NCBI GenBank assembly: GCA_963737575.1
Contig: CAVTTJ010000010.1
Coordinates: 5,845 to 69,844 of the forward strand
Direction: 5' to 3'
DNA: 64,000 nt
Origin: VRUE01 sp963737575
GTDB taxonomy: Bacteria > Actinomycetota > Thermoleophilia > Solirubrobacterales > 70-9
In this document: positions 24,087 to 31,764 of the stretch, one piece after another
Position numbering within the stretch: the stretch's first letter is position 1
Layout of the letters: the number at the start of each line of letters is the position of its first letter
Program-made: the position numbers and the translations under genes
Notes under the pieces: model-generated
Told to the model about the DNA's origin: nothing
What the model saw: only the letters and a program-made list of their open reading frames with translations
Database searches by the model: none

Positions 24087-25817
24087 GTGAGGGAACGCAT
24101 CCGGGCAACAGCGGTCGGCTGTGCGCTTGCCGCGACGGTGCTCGCCGCGGGCGTGGCGACCGCTGCCGAAAGCGGGACGCCGACACCAGAAGTCCCCCGC
24201 TGTCACGGGCGCCAGGCGCAGATCGTCGGCACCGAAGGTCCCGACAAGCTGACCGGCACGCCCGGCCGCGATGTGATCTACGGCGGCGGGGGCGACGATG
24301 TGATCCTCGGCAGCCTCGGCAACGACCTGCTCTGCGGCGGCCCCGGCGCCGACCTGATCCACGGCGGCCGCGGCAATGACATCGCCGACGGCGGCACCGG
24401 CGATCACGACCGGGTGATCGGCGACCTCGGCGACGACACCCTCCTCGGCGGGCCGGGTAACTACGACGAGGTTGCCGGTGGCCTCGGGATCGACACGCTC
24501 AACGGCGGCCCCGGCAATTTCGACCTCGTCCACGGCGACTATGGCTATGACCGGATGGACGGCGGCTCGGGCACCGGCGACGTCGCCTCCTTCGCCACCG
24601 ACGTCGCGGCGGGTCGCGACGGCGGCGACTACGTCTCGCTGCCCGAACACCTCGCGCGCGGCGACGGCCACGACACGCTCTTTCGGTTCGAGAGCATCGA
24701 AGGGTCGGCCTTCAAGGACACCCTGATCGGCAACAAGAACGCCAACGTCCTCGACGGCGGGGCCGGCAACGACACGTTGATCGGCGGCGGCGGCGCGGAC
24801 ACGCTGATCGGCGGCCAGGGCAGCGACGGCTGCAAGGGCGCGAAGGGGCGGACCGAATCCTGCGGCAAGGAAAAGAAACCGAAGGCCACCGCCTACATCG
24901 AACTCGACTCGACGCCGGCGGGCGGCGGCGGCCTGGCGATCGTCGGCGGCGGCGGCAACGACGACTTCACAGTCGCCTTCGACCCGCTCTCCTCGAGCTT
25001 CGGCATCACCACCGGCGGCGGCGTCGCGATCGGGCCCGGCTGCACTCGGGTCAGCACCGTCCAGGTCAACTGCTCCGCCGACGGCCCCGCCCGCTGGATG
25101 ATGGCCGACCTCGGCCCCGGGAACGACAAGTTCCGGGTCGAAGGCTCGCTGGCCGCGGTCGAGGATGTGCGGATCGGCGGCGGGCTCGGCAACGACGTCA
25201 TCCACGGCGGCCCCGAGGACGACCTGATCGAGGCCGGCCATGGCGCCGACCGCCTCTACGGGGGCGCCGGCTCCGACGGCCTGATCGGCAACGTGCCGGG
25301 CCCGACCTACCTCTACGGCGAAGGCAGCGGCGACCTGCTCGCGGCCGGCAGCGGCTGCGCCGGCGGCGACATCGTCGGCGGGCCCGGGCGCGACGACGCC
25401 TCCTTCGCTGAGACCCAGGCCCACCCAGGCCTGCTCTACATCTCCTTCCCGAAACACAAGGCCTGGGTCGACGCGATCAAGGGCTGTAATCCGGTCCACC
25501 TCGACCGCACCGACGAGGACATGGAGGGATCGTTCGACAACGATGTCCTGATCGGCAACTCGCAGGCCAACTCGATGCTCGGGCAGCCCGGCCAGGACGA
25601 GTTCTACGGCAACGGCGGCGAAGACACGATCGACGCCCGCGACGGCAGGCGCGACTTCGTCATCCAGTGCGGGCGCCACCCGGTCCGGCCCGAAGGCAAG
25701 GCGCTGATCGATTCCTTCGACCCGCCTACGACCGCCTGCGCCTCGGTCACCCACGGGACCCCGGTCAAGGGTCTCGGCCAGGCCGCGGGTGGGCCCGCCA
25801 AGGGTCATCTAGGCTAG
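24087..25817 (+). CDS. secreted RTX-like calcium-binding repeat protein
   Basis: From GTG 24087 the 576-residue product has a signal peptide (RATAVGCALAATVLAAGVAT) and then two blocks of glycine/aspartate nonapeptides such as YGGGGDDVI, CGGPGADLI and LDGGAGNDTLIGG, the pattern of calcium-binding parallel beta-rolls. A mid-region near residues 250-360 has no repeats, and a cysteine pair brackets segments (CKGAKGRTESC). No type I secretion genes are nearby and a normal signal peptide is present, so export by Sec is likely. It resembles the many secreted hemolysin-type repeat proteins of soil actinobacteria with no known activity; calling it a toxin would be unjustified. Confidence 0.85.
   Translation: MRERIRATAVGCALAATVLAAGVATAAESGTPTPEVPRCHGRQAQIVGTEGPDKLTGTPGRDVIYGGGGDDVILGSLGNDLLCGGPGADLIHGGRGNDIADGGTGDHDRVIGDLGDDTLLGGPGNYDEVAGGLGIDTLNGGPGNFDLVHGDYGYDRMDGGSGTGDVASFATDVAAGRDGGDYVSLPEHLARGDGHDTLFRFESIEGSAFKDTLIGNKNANVLDGGAGNDTLIGGGGADTLIGGQGSDGCKGAKGRTESCGKEKKPKATAYIELDSTPAGGGGLAIVGGGGNDDFTVAFDPLSSSFGITTGGGVAIGPGCTRVSTVQVNCSADGPARWMMADLGPGNDKFRVEGSLAAVEDVRIGGGLGNDVIHGGPEDDLIEAGHGADRLYGGAGSDGLIGNVPGPTYLYGEGSGDLLAAGSGCAGGDIVGGPGRDDASFAETQAHPGLLYISFPKHKAWVDAIKGCNPVHLDRTDEDMEGSFDNDVLIGNSQANSMLGQPGQDEFYGNGGEDTIDARDGRRDFVIQCGRHPVRPEGKALIDSFDPPTTACASVTHGTPVKGLGQAAGGPAKGHLG
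25810..25815 (+). promoter_or_regulatory. putative -10 box TAGGCT, leaderless start
   Basis: TAGGCT ends 6 nt before ATG 25822 and overlaps the end of the RTX-like gene. No ribosome-binding site is present. Confidence 0.45.
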
Positions 25818-25821
25818 AGCC

Positions 25822-26019
25822 ATGACCAGGGCTCCGGGACCGGACGAGGCCGCCGCGATCGCCGCGGCGCTCGACCGGTTCCGCGCTGAGACGGCTCCGG
25901 CCGAAGGCGATGGGCGGGAGGCGACCGGCCCGTGGCATCGGGCGGCGCTGGCGGAGGGCGTCAGCGCCAAGCGAGCCATCCTGCAGGACTCACAAGGAGG
26001 GCTGAAATGGCTGTCGTGA
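25822..26019 (+). CDS. small protein, weakly like acyl-CoA carboxylase epsilon subunits
   Basis: A 65-residue acidic-helical protein, MTRAPGPDEAAAIAAALDRF..., with the PDEAAAI...PWHRAALAEGV pattern seen in actinobacterial AccE-type small subunits and related unnamed ORFs. The start is supported by the TAGGCT box 6 nt upstream. It overlaps the dodecin start by 13 nt, and the dodecin ribosome-binding site (AAGGAGG) lies within it. No carboxylase gene is adjacent; the nearest is at 33759. The assignment is tentative and the gene may be just an upstream coding unit for dodecin. Confidence 0.45.
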   Translation: MTRAPGPDEAAAIAAALDRFRAETAPAEGDGREATGPWHRAALAEGVSAKRAILQDSQGGLKWLS

Positions 26020-26216
26020 AAATCATCGAGCTGGTCGGCAGCTCGAAAACCTCAACCGACGATGCCGCCCGGCAGGCGCTGGCTCAGGCCCAGGGCACGC
26101 TGCGGAACATCCGCGCGGTCGACATCGTCTCGACCGGTATCCGCGGCGAAAACCTCGACGAGTACCGGGCCCACGTCCGGATTGCGTTCCTCGTCGAGGG
26201 GACGGACGTCGATTGA
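26007..26216 (+). CDS. dodecin family flavin-binding protein
   Basis: The 69-residue product, MAVVKIIELVGSSKTSTDDA..., follows the dodecin plan of one helix packed on three strands. It contains the LRNIRAVDIVSTG segment, the YRAHVRIAFLVEG C-terminal strand and an acidic tail. Dodecins form hollow dodecamers that store riboflavin, FMN or CoA. The ATG is set by AAGGAGG 7 nt upstream. Its TGA overlaps the TTG start of the rhodanese gene, so the two are translated in tandem. Confidence 0.9.
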   Translation: MAVVKIIELVGSSKTSTDDAARQALAQAQGTLRNIRAVDIVSTGIRGENLDEYRAHVRIAFLVEGTDVD

Positions 26217-26587
26217 GCGAGGTGGCGACCGTCGCCCCGGAGGACGTCGGCGGCCTGATCGACAAGGGGGCACAGCTGATCGACGTCCGCACCGACCACG
26301 AGTGGGAGGCGGGCCGGATCGCCGGCGCCGAGCACATCGAGCTCGGCGAGCTCGGCAAGCGCGTCGCGGAGATCGACCGCGAGCGCCCGGTCCTCCTCTA
26401 CTGCCGCGGCGACAACCGCTCCGACATGGCCGCCGCTGCCCTGGCGGGCGAGGGATACGACGCGAGGGTCCTCTCGGGCGGGATCGAGGCCTGGGCCGAG
26501 AGCGGCCGGCCGCTCGACCCGGAGGGCGGCTTCGTTGCCGAGTCGGGCGAGGCCGCGGCCCTGCTCCAGGCACGAAAACCCCGCTGA
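26213..26587 (+). CDS. single-domain rhodanese (sulfurtransferase)
   Basis: The 124-residue protein has the rhodanese entry motif LIDVRTDHEWEAGRIAGA and the active-site loop LLYCRGDNRS with Cys64, six residues long as in thiosulfate or persulfide sulfurtransferases. It starts with TTG overlapping the dodecin stop. It transfers a sulfane sulfur via a cysteine persulfide in the cytosol. Its place just before the sulfite reductase operon suggests a link to sulfur metabolism, but the donor and acceptor are unknown. Confidence 0.88.
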   Translation: MSEVATVAPEDVGGLIDKGAQLIDVRTDHEWEAGRIAGAEHIELGELGKRVAEIDRERPVLLYCRGDNRSDMAAAALAGEGYDARVLSGGIEAWAESGRPLDPEGGFVAESGEAAALLQARKPR

Positions 26588-26621
26588 GACTCAAAATACC
26601 CTAATCCCTGTCAGGTTTTGC

Positions 26622-26627
26622 TATTTT
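26622..26627 (+). promoter_or_regulatory. putative -10 box TATTTT of the sulfate-assimilation operon
   Basis: TATTTT ends 8 nt before GTG 26636 in an AT-rich pocket of otherwise GC-rich DNA, with no ribosome-binding site. The preceding CTAATCCCTGTCAGG stretch could hold a regulator site. Confidence 0.4.
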
Positions 26628-26635
26628 CCCTGGCC

Positions 26636-28468
26636 GTGGAGGTAGTCGTCGACCAGGACAAGAAGCAGCACGGCAAGGGACGGACCGGGACCCTCGAGAA
26701 CCCGGAGACCTACGAGAACGTCCCCGGGCACATCATCCCGATCATCGAGCGCGAGTTCGATGACTTCGACAACGAAGCCGAGCAGTTCCTCGCCGGCGAC
26801 CTGGCCGAGGACCAGTTCATCGGCTTCCGCCTCAAGCAGGGCGTCTACGGTCAGCGCCAGCCCGACGTCCAGATGATCCGGGTGAAGCTGCCCTTCGGCG
26901 GCGTCACCCCTGAGCAGATGGACGTCTTCGGCCAGGTCGTCGAGCGCTATGCGCCACTCGACAAGGGCCACATCACGACCCGCCAGAACATCCAGATCCA
27001 CCACGTCCCGCTGCGCGACACCGAGAAGCTGCTGCGCGAGATCGCCGAGGCCGGGCTCTCCTCGCGCGAGGGCTGCGGCAACACGATCCGCAACGTCACC
27101 GGCGATCCCTGGGCCGGCGTCGCCCCCGACGAGGTCTTCGACCCGACTCCCTACGCTGGCGCCTACGTCCGCTACTTCGTCCGCCACCCGACGACGCAGC
27201 TGATGCCGCGCAAGATCAAGACCGCCTTCACCGGCTCCGACGAGGACCGGGCGATCACCGGGATCCACGACATCGCCTTTCTCAGCCGCGAGCGCGACGG
27301 TGTCCGAGGCTTCGAGGTCAGGGTCGGCGGCGGCACCTCGATCATGGCCCGCGTCGCGCCGACCCTCTACGAGTTCGTCGAGGCCGACAACGGCGACTAC
27401 CTCAAGGTCGCCGAGGCCGCGTTGCGGATCTTCGATCGGCAGGAGTGGCTTCGCGTCAACCGCGCCCGCGCCCGGATCAAGGTCCTGATCGACAAGATCG
27501 GGATCGACGCCTTCCGCGAGCAGGTCGACGAGGAGCTGACCGGCGAGTGGGCGCAGGAGCGCGATTTCGACCTCGACCGGCTCCGGTTCGACGACGACGA
27601 GGAGGAGCTTGCCCCGCCGGTCCCGGCCGCCGCGGCCTCGCCGAACGGCGACCGCACCGGGTTCGAGCGCTTCGTCGAGGGCAACGTCCAGGCCCAGCGC
27701 CAGGAGGGCTTCTCCGCGGTCGAGGTGAAGATCGACAGAGGCGACCTGACGCCGGACCAGTTCCGCGGCCTGGCGGCGATCATGCGCGAGTTCACCGGCG
27801 GCTACGCCCGCAGCACCGTGCAGCAGAACCTGGTTCTGCGCTGGGTCCGGGACGAGTCGTTGTACGACGTCTGGCAGCGCCTCGAGGCGCTCGGCCTCTC
27901 CGAGGTCGGGCCGCGGACTGTCACCGACGTCGTCAGCTGCCCCGGGACCGACAGCTGCAAACTCGGGATCACGAGCTCGATGGGGCTCAACCGGGCGATC
28001 AAGCAGCGGGTCGAGGAGATGGAGATCGCCGACCCGCAGACGAAGAAGATCCAGATCAAGATGAGCGGCTGCCCCAACGGCTGCAGCCAGCACCACATCG
28101 CCAACATCGGCTTCTACGGAGCCTCGCTGAAGGTCGGCGAGCGCCAGATGCCCGCCTACATCCCCCATATCGGCGGCAACTACGAGGGCGGCGATGTCAT
28201 CTTCGGCACCAGGCTGAAATCGCGCCTGCCGGCCAAACGCGTCCCCGAGGCCGTCGAGCGCTGGATCCGGCTGTATGAGGCCGAGCGCGCCGACGGCGAG
28301 GATTTCAACCCGTTCGCGGAGCGGATCGGCGCCGAGCCCTTCGAAGCGGCGGTAAAGGATCTGACCCTTCCGGCCGAGTTCAGCCTCGAGACGATGCAGC
28401 AATTCATCGATTGGAACCGCGCAAGCCCCTACAAGGTCGAGCGCGGGGAGGGCGAGTGCGCGATATGA
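26636..28468 (+). CDS. sir: ferredoxin-type sulfite (or nitrite) reductase, siroheme/4Fe-4S
   Basis: The 610-residue enzyme has two ferredoxin-like/siroheme half-domains. The N-terminal half includes KGHITTRQNIQIHHVPL and GNTIRNVTGDPWAG. The cluster ligands are in DVVSCPGTDSCKLGITSS (around nt 27940-27980) and IKMSGCPNGCSQHH (around nt 28060-28095), giving the C-x5-C...C-x3-C pattern that ligates 4Fe-4S bridged to siroheme. It reduces sulfite to sulfide with six electrons. The downstream APS reductase, ATP sulfurylase and APS kinase make sulfite the likely substrate; nitrite cannot be excluded by sequence alone. The GTG start is chosen because of the TATTTT box. The stop overlaps cysH (ATGA). 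Confidence 0.88.
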   Translation: MEVVVDQDKKQHGKGRTGTLENPETYENVPGHIIPIIEREFDDFDNEAEQFLAGDLAEDQFIGFRLKQGVYGQRQPDVQMIRVKLPFGGVTPEQMDVFGQVVERYAPLDKGHITTRQNIQIHHVPLRDTEKLLREIAEAGLSSREGCGNTIRNVTGDPWAGVAPDEVFDPTPYAGAYVRYFVRHPTTQLMPRKIKTAFTGSDEDRAITGIHDIAFLSRERDGVRGFEVRVGGGTSIMARVAPTLYEFVEADNGDYLKVAEAALRIFDRQEWLRVNRARARIKVLIDKIGIDAFREQVDEELTGEWAQERDFDLDRLRFDDDEEELAPPVPAAAASPNGDRTGFERFVEGNVQAQRQEGFSAVEVKIDRGDLTPDQFRGLAAIMREFTGGYARSTVQQNLVLRWVRDESLYDVWQRLEALGLSEVGPRTVTDVVSCPGTDSCKLGITSSMGLNRAIKQRVEEMEIADPQTKKIQIKMSGCPNGCSQHHIANIGFYGASLKVGERQMPAYIPHIGGNYEGGDVIFGTRLKSRLPAKRVPEAVERWIRLYEAERADGEDFNPFAERIGAEPFEAAVKDLTLPAEFSLETMQQFIDWNRASPYKVERGEGECAI

Positions 28469-29163
28469 GTGCCCCAATCGCAGTCAGGCCGGACATCGAC
28501 GCGGAGGCGGTCGCCGCCGAGCTCGAGAATCGGACCGCGCCTGAGTCGATCGAGTGGATGTTCGAGACCTTCGGCGAGAGCCACTACATCGCCTGCTCGT
28601 TCCAGAAAACGAGCTCGGTGACGGCGCACCTGGCGACCCAGGTCAACCCCGATGCGCGCTTCTTCTACCTCGACACCGACGTCCTCTTCCCGGAGACCTA
28701 CGAGACCCGCGACCGGCTCGCCGAGCGGCTCGGGATCGAGTTCGATCGCTACCACAACATCTCGCTCTCCGAGCAGGCCGAGAAGCACGGCGACGAGCTC
28801 TGGAACCGCGATTCCGACGCCTGCTGCGGGATCCGCAAGGTCGAGCCGATGCGCCGCGCCCTCTCTTCCGTAGACTGCTGGCTCGCCGGCGTCCGCCGCG
28901 AGGACTCAACCAATCGCGCCAATACCCCCAAGTTTGCCTTGGACAAGCGGTTTGGCCTCTGGAAGCTGAACCCCCTCGCGGACTGGACCGAGGCCGATGT
29001 CTGGAATTACATCCACGAGCATGATCTCCCGTACAACCCACTTCATGACCAGGGCTACCCCTCGATCGGGTGCACCCACTGCACCAAGCCGGTCGGGCCG
29101 GGCGGCTCGCCTCGCGAAGGCCGCTGGGCCGGTCTCGCGAAGACGGAGTGCGGGATCAACTAG
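28465..29163 (+). CDS. cysH: adenylyl-sulfate (APS) reductase, CysH family
   Basis: The 232-residue protein has the PAPS/APS reductase fold, YLDTDVLFPETYETRDRLAE, and the C-terminal catalytic ECG (Cys229). It carries the cysteine pairs that bind 4Fe-4S in APS-type enzymes: Cys120-Cys121 in DACCGIRKVEP and Cys203/Cys206 in IGCTHCT. It reduces APS, not PAPS, to sulfite and AMP using thioredoxin. The usual final His of the ECG(L/I)H motif is Asn here. The start overlaps the sulfite reductase stop. It feeds sulfite directly to that enzyme. Confidence 0.93.
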   Translation: MSAPIAVRPDIDAEAVAAELENRTAPESIEWMFETFGESHYIACSFQKTSSVTAHLATQVNPDARFFYLDTDVLFPETYETRDRLAERLGIEFDRYHNISLSEQAEKHGDELWNRDSDACCGIRKVEPMRRALSSVDCWLAGVRREDSTNRANTPKFALDKRFGLWKLNPLADWTEADVWNYIHEHDLPYNPLHDQGYPSIGCTHCTKPVGPGGSPREGRWAGLAKTECGIN

Positions 29164-29232
29164 CGGCGTTCCGGCAATCCATCCACAGTGCCCAACCCCC
29201 CTTCCCTGCGACCGATTGGTGAGAATTCTTCG

Positions 29233-30312
29233 ATGAGTGAGACGATGACCGAGCTTTCCCTGACCCTTGACGAGCGCCACACCGCCGACTTCGAGATGAT
29301 CGGCAACGGCGGCTTCGCGCCGCTGACCGGCTTCCAGGGCTCCGCCGACTGGGAGCGCGTCTGCTCCGAGATGCGGACCGTCGACGGCGGCCATATATGG
29401 CCGATCCCGATCACCTTGGCCACGGACCTCGATTGCGCGGTGGGTGATGTGGTCACTCTGTCCAGTGATGAGGGGAAACACCTCGGGCGGATCAGGGTCG
29501 AGGAGATCTGGGAGCGCGACGTCAAGAGGGAGGCCGAGCAGGTCTACGGCACCGCCGATGAGGAGCATCCGGGCGTCGCCGCGATCTACGCCGAGGGCAA
29601 CCGGATGATCGCCGGCCCGATCGAGGTCGACGCGCTGCCCGACCACGACGAGGCCTTCATGCGGCGCTACAAGACGCCCGCCGAGCACCGGGCCGACTTC
29701 GAGGCGCGCGGCTGGAAGCGGATCGTCGCATTCCAGACCCGCAACCCGATCCACCGCGCCCACGAGTACCTGACCAAGGCCGCGCTGGAGACCTGCGACG
29801 GCCTCTTCATCCAGCCGCTGATCGGCAAGACCAAGGCCGGCGACATCCCGGCCGACGTGCGGATGCGCTGCTACGAGGTCCTGATGGAGAAGTACTACCC
29901 GCAGGACCGTGTGGTGCTCGGCGTCAAGCCGGCGAAGATGCATTACGCGGGGCCGCGTGAGGCGGTGCTGCACGCGATCGTCCGCCGCAACTATGGCGCC
30001 ACCCACTTCATCGTCGGCCGCGACCACGCCGGTGCCGGCGACTACTACGGCACCTACGACGCCCAGCGGATCTTCGACGAGATCGACATCGACGAGCTCG
30101 GCATCGAGCCGCTGTTCTTCGAGCACACCTTCTGGTGCAACGAGTGCGAGGGCCTCGCCTCCGGCAAGACCTGCCCGCACGACGCCGAAGCGCATCTGTT
30201 CCTCTCGGGGACGAAGGTGCGCGAGATGCTCGGCAAAGGCGAACGCCCGCCGCACGAGTTCTCGCGCGACGAGGTCGCCGACATCCTGATCGACGCTTAC
30301 AAGGAGGACTGA
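29233..30312 (+). CDS. sat: sulfate adenylyltransferase (ATP sulfurylase)
   Basis: The 359-residue homo-oligomeric type enzyme has GGFAPLTGFQG at the N-terminus, the HxxH-like nucleotide-binding block AFQTRNPIHRAHEYL (about residues 167-181) and GRDHAGAGDYYG further on. A Cys set, CNECEGLASGKTCPHD, near the C-terminus could bind zinc, as in dissimilatory-like Sat proteins. It makes APS and pyrophosphate from sulfate and ATP. ATG 29233 is chosen because of the GGTGAG upstream; a GTG at 29188 would add 15 unconserved residues. The APS kinase gene starts 8 bp after the stop. Confidence 0.93.
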   Translation: MSETMTELSLTLDERHTADFEMIGNGGFAPLTGFQGSADWERVCSEMRTVDGGHIWPIPITLATDLDCAVGDVVTLSSDEGKHLGRIRVEEIWERDVKREAEQVYGTADEEHPGVAAIYAEGNRMIAGPIEVDALPDHDEAFMRRYKTPAEHRADFEARGWKRIVAFQTRNPIHRAHEYLTKAALETCDGLFIQPLIGKTKAGDIPADVRMRCYEVLMEKYYPQDRVVLGVKPAKMHYAGPREAVLHAIVRRNYGATHFIVGRDHAGAGDYYGTYDAQRIFDEIDIDELGIEPLFFEHTFWCNECEGLASGKTCPHDAEAHLFLSGTKVREMLGKGERPPHEFSRDEVADILIDAYKED

Positions 30313-30319
30313 GGCAAAC

Positions 30320-30874
30320 ATGGCCGCTGAGAACGGATTCACCCTCTGGTTCACCGGGCTCTCCGGGGCCGGCAAGACGACCATCTCGAGGCTGCTGGAG
30401 GGGCACCTGCGCGAGCGCGGCACGAGACTCGAGATCCTCGACGGCGACATCGTCCGCGAAAACCTCTCGAAGGGGCTCGGCTTCTCGAAAGAGGACCGCG
30501 ACACCAACATCCGCCGGATCGCCTTCGTCGCCGACCTGCTGAGCCGCAACGGCGTTCCCGTCATCACGGCGGCGATCTCCCCCTACGCCGAGATCCGCGC
30601 CGAGGCGCGCGAGCTGATGGGCGAGCGCTTCATCGAGGTCTTCGTCAAGGCCTCGGTCGACACCTGCGCCGAGCGCGACGTCAAGGGCCTCTACGCGAAA
30701 GCGTTCGCCGGCGAGATCAAGGAATTCACCGGCGTCTCGGACCCCTATGAGGCGCCCGAGAACCCCGAGGTCGTCTGCGACACCGAGAACGAAACGGCGG
30801 AGGAGTCGGCGGAGAGGCTGCTCGCCTACCTCGAGCAGCGCGACCTGATTCCCGCCGCCGCGGTCACCGCCTGA
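30320..30874 (+). CDS. cysC: adenylylsulfate kinase (APS kinase)
   Basis: The 184-residue kinase has a P-loop GLSGAGKTT (13-21), the EILDGDIVREN substrate motif and SPYAEIRAEARELMG, standard for CysC. It phosphorylates APS to PAPS. Since the neighbouring reductase is APS-type, PAPS is probably made for sulfation or signalling and not for assimilation. The stop overlaps the convergent PHP-phosphatase gene by 11 nt. Confidence 0.93.
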   Translation: MAAENGFTLWFTGLSGAGKTTISRLLEGHLRERGTRLEILDGDIVRENLSKGLGFSKEDRDTNIRRIAFVADLLSRNGVPVITAAISPYAEIRAEARELMGERFIEVFVKASVDTCAERDVKGLYAKAFAGEIKEFTGVSDPYEAPENPEVVCDTENETAEESAERLLAYLEQRDLIPAAAVTA

Positions 30875-31670
30875 GCGGCACCTTCGGCTCGCCGAGGCCG
30901 TAGGTCTTGTAGGCGCCGAATTCCGAGAAGGTCCGGTGGGTCGGCCCGTGGTAGTCGGAGGAGGCCGTCGTGACCAGGCCGAGCTCCCCGCAGAGCTCGA
31001 CCAGGTGGGCGGTCTGCTCCTCGGTGTGGGTCGGGTAGAAGGTCTCGACCCCGTCGACGCCGAGGGCGCGGATCAGCTCGTCAACCTCTTCCGGTGCCGA
31101 GATGTCCCAGTAGGGATGGGCGAGGACGGCGACGCCGCCGGCCTCGTGGATCAGCTCGACCGCCTGCTCGGCGGTGGGCCAGGCCCGGGGGACGAAGGCT
31201 TTCGCGCCCGGCACGAGGTACTCCTCGAAGAAGGGGCCCAGGTCCCCGCTGGCGCCGGCGGCGCGGGCGATGTGGGGGCGGCCGATCGAGAGCGCGTCGC
31301 CGGCCTCCCTGACGGCGTCCTCGAGGTGGAGGTCGAAACCCTCGCCGCGCAGCTTCTCGACGATCTCCCCGGCCCGGGTGACCCGCTCGTGCTGGGCACG
31401 CTCGCAGGCCGCGGCGATCGCGCCGAGGTCGACCCAGTAGCCGCAGATGTGGAGGTCTTCGGCGAACTCGTGGACGCAGGACATCTCGATCGCCGGCACC
31501 AGGTCGATCCCCTGCTCTTCCGCCGCGGCCATCGCCTCGGCGACGCCGGCGATCGCGTCGTGGTCGGTGAGGGCGAGGGTCGTGACCCCCGCCTCGGCCG
31601 CCCGCGCGACCACCTCGGCCGGCTCTAGCTGGCCGTCGGAGACGGTCGAGTGCGACTGTAGCTCGATCAA
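30864..31670 (-). CDS. PHP-domain phosphoesterase (YciV/pAp-phosphatase-like)
   Basis: The 268-residue protein has PHP-family metal motifs: SHST near the start, LTDHDAIAG (34-42), VPAIEMSC, VAVLAHPYWD and ASSDYHGP near 240. The usual H-x-H at the N-terminus reads Q-S-H (ELQSHST), so the first metal ligand is Gln, a change seen in some actinobacterial members. Characterised relatives remove the 3' phosphate of pAp, the by-product of PAPS use. Convergent overlap with cysC fits that role, but this is inference. The start is TTG, with TAGGGT 11 nt upstream on the minus strand. Confidence 0.82.
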   Translation of the reverse strand: MIELQSHSTVSDGQLEPAEVVARAAEAGVTTLALTDHDAIAGVAEAMAAAEEQGIDLVPAIEMSCVHEFAEDLHICGYWVDLGAIAAACERAQHERVTRAGEIVEKLRGEGFDLHLEDAVREAGDALSIGRPHIARAAGASGDLGPFFEEYLVPGAKAFVPRAWPTAEQAVELIHEAGGVAVLAHPYWDISAPEEVDELIRALGVDGVETFYPTHTEEQTAHLVELCGELGLVTTASSDYHGPTHRTFSEFGAYKTYGLGEPKVPLRR

Positions 31671-31764
31671 GATCGGAGACGACCCTAGATGAACAGGGGA
31701 GTAAGGTCACCGAGTCATCGCCCGCTCTGATGTGTCATGACGGGTGAGGAGCCTGGGAGGGGAA

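Noticed and set aside
24230..25650. The GGC-rich periodic pattern as a CRISPR-like or DNA repeat array
   Set aside because: The periodicity is codon based and encodes GGxGxD nonapeptides of an RTX-like protein; there are no unique spacers.
24087..25817. Calling the RTX-like protein a secreted toxin
   Set aside because: No toxin domain, activation gene or type I exporter is present; beta-roll repeats alone do not imply toxicity.
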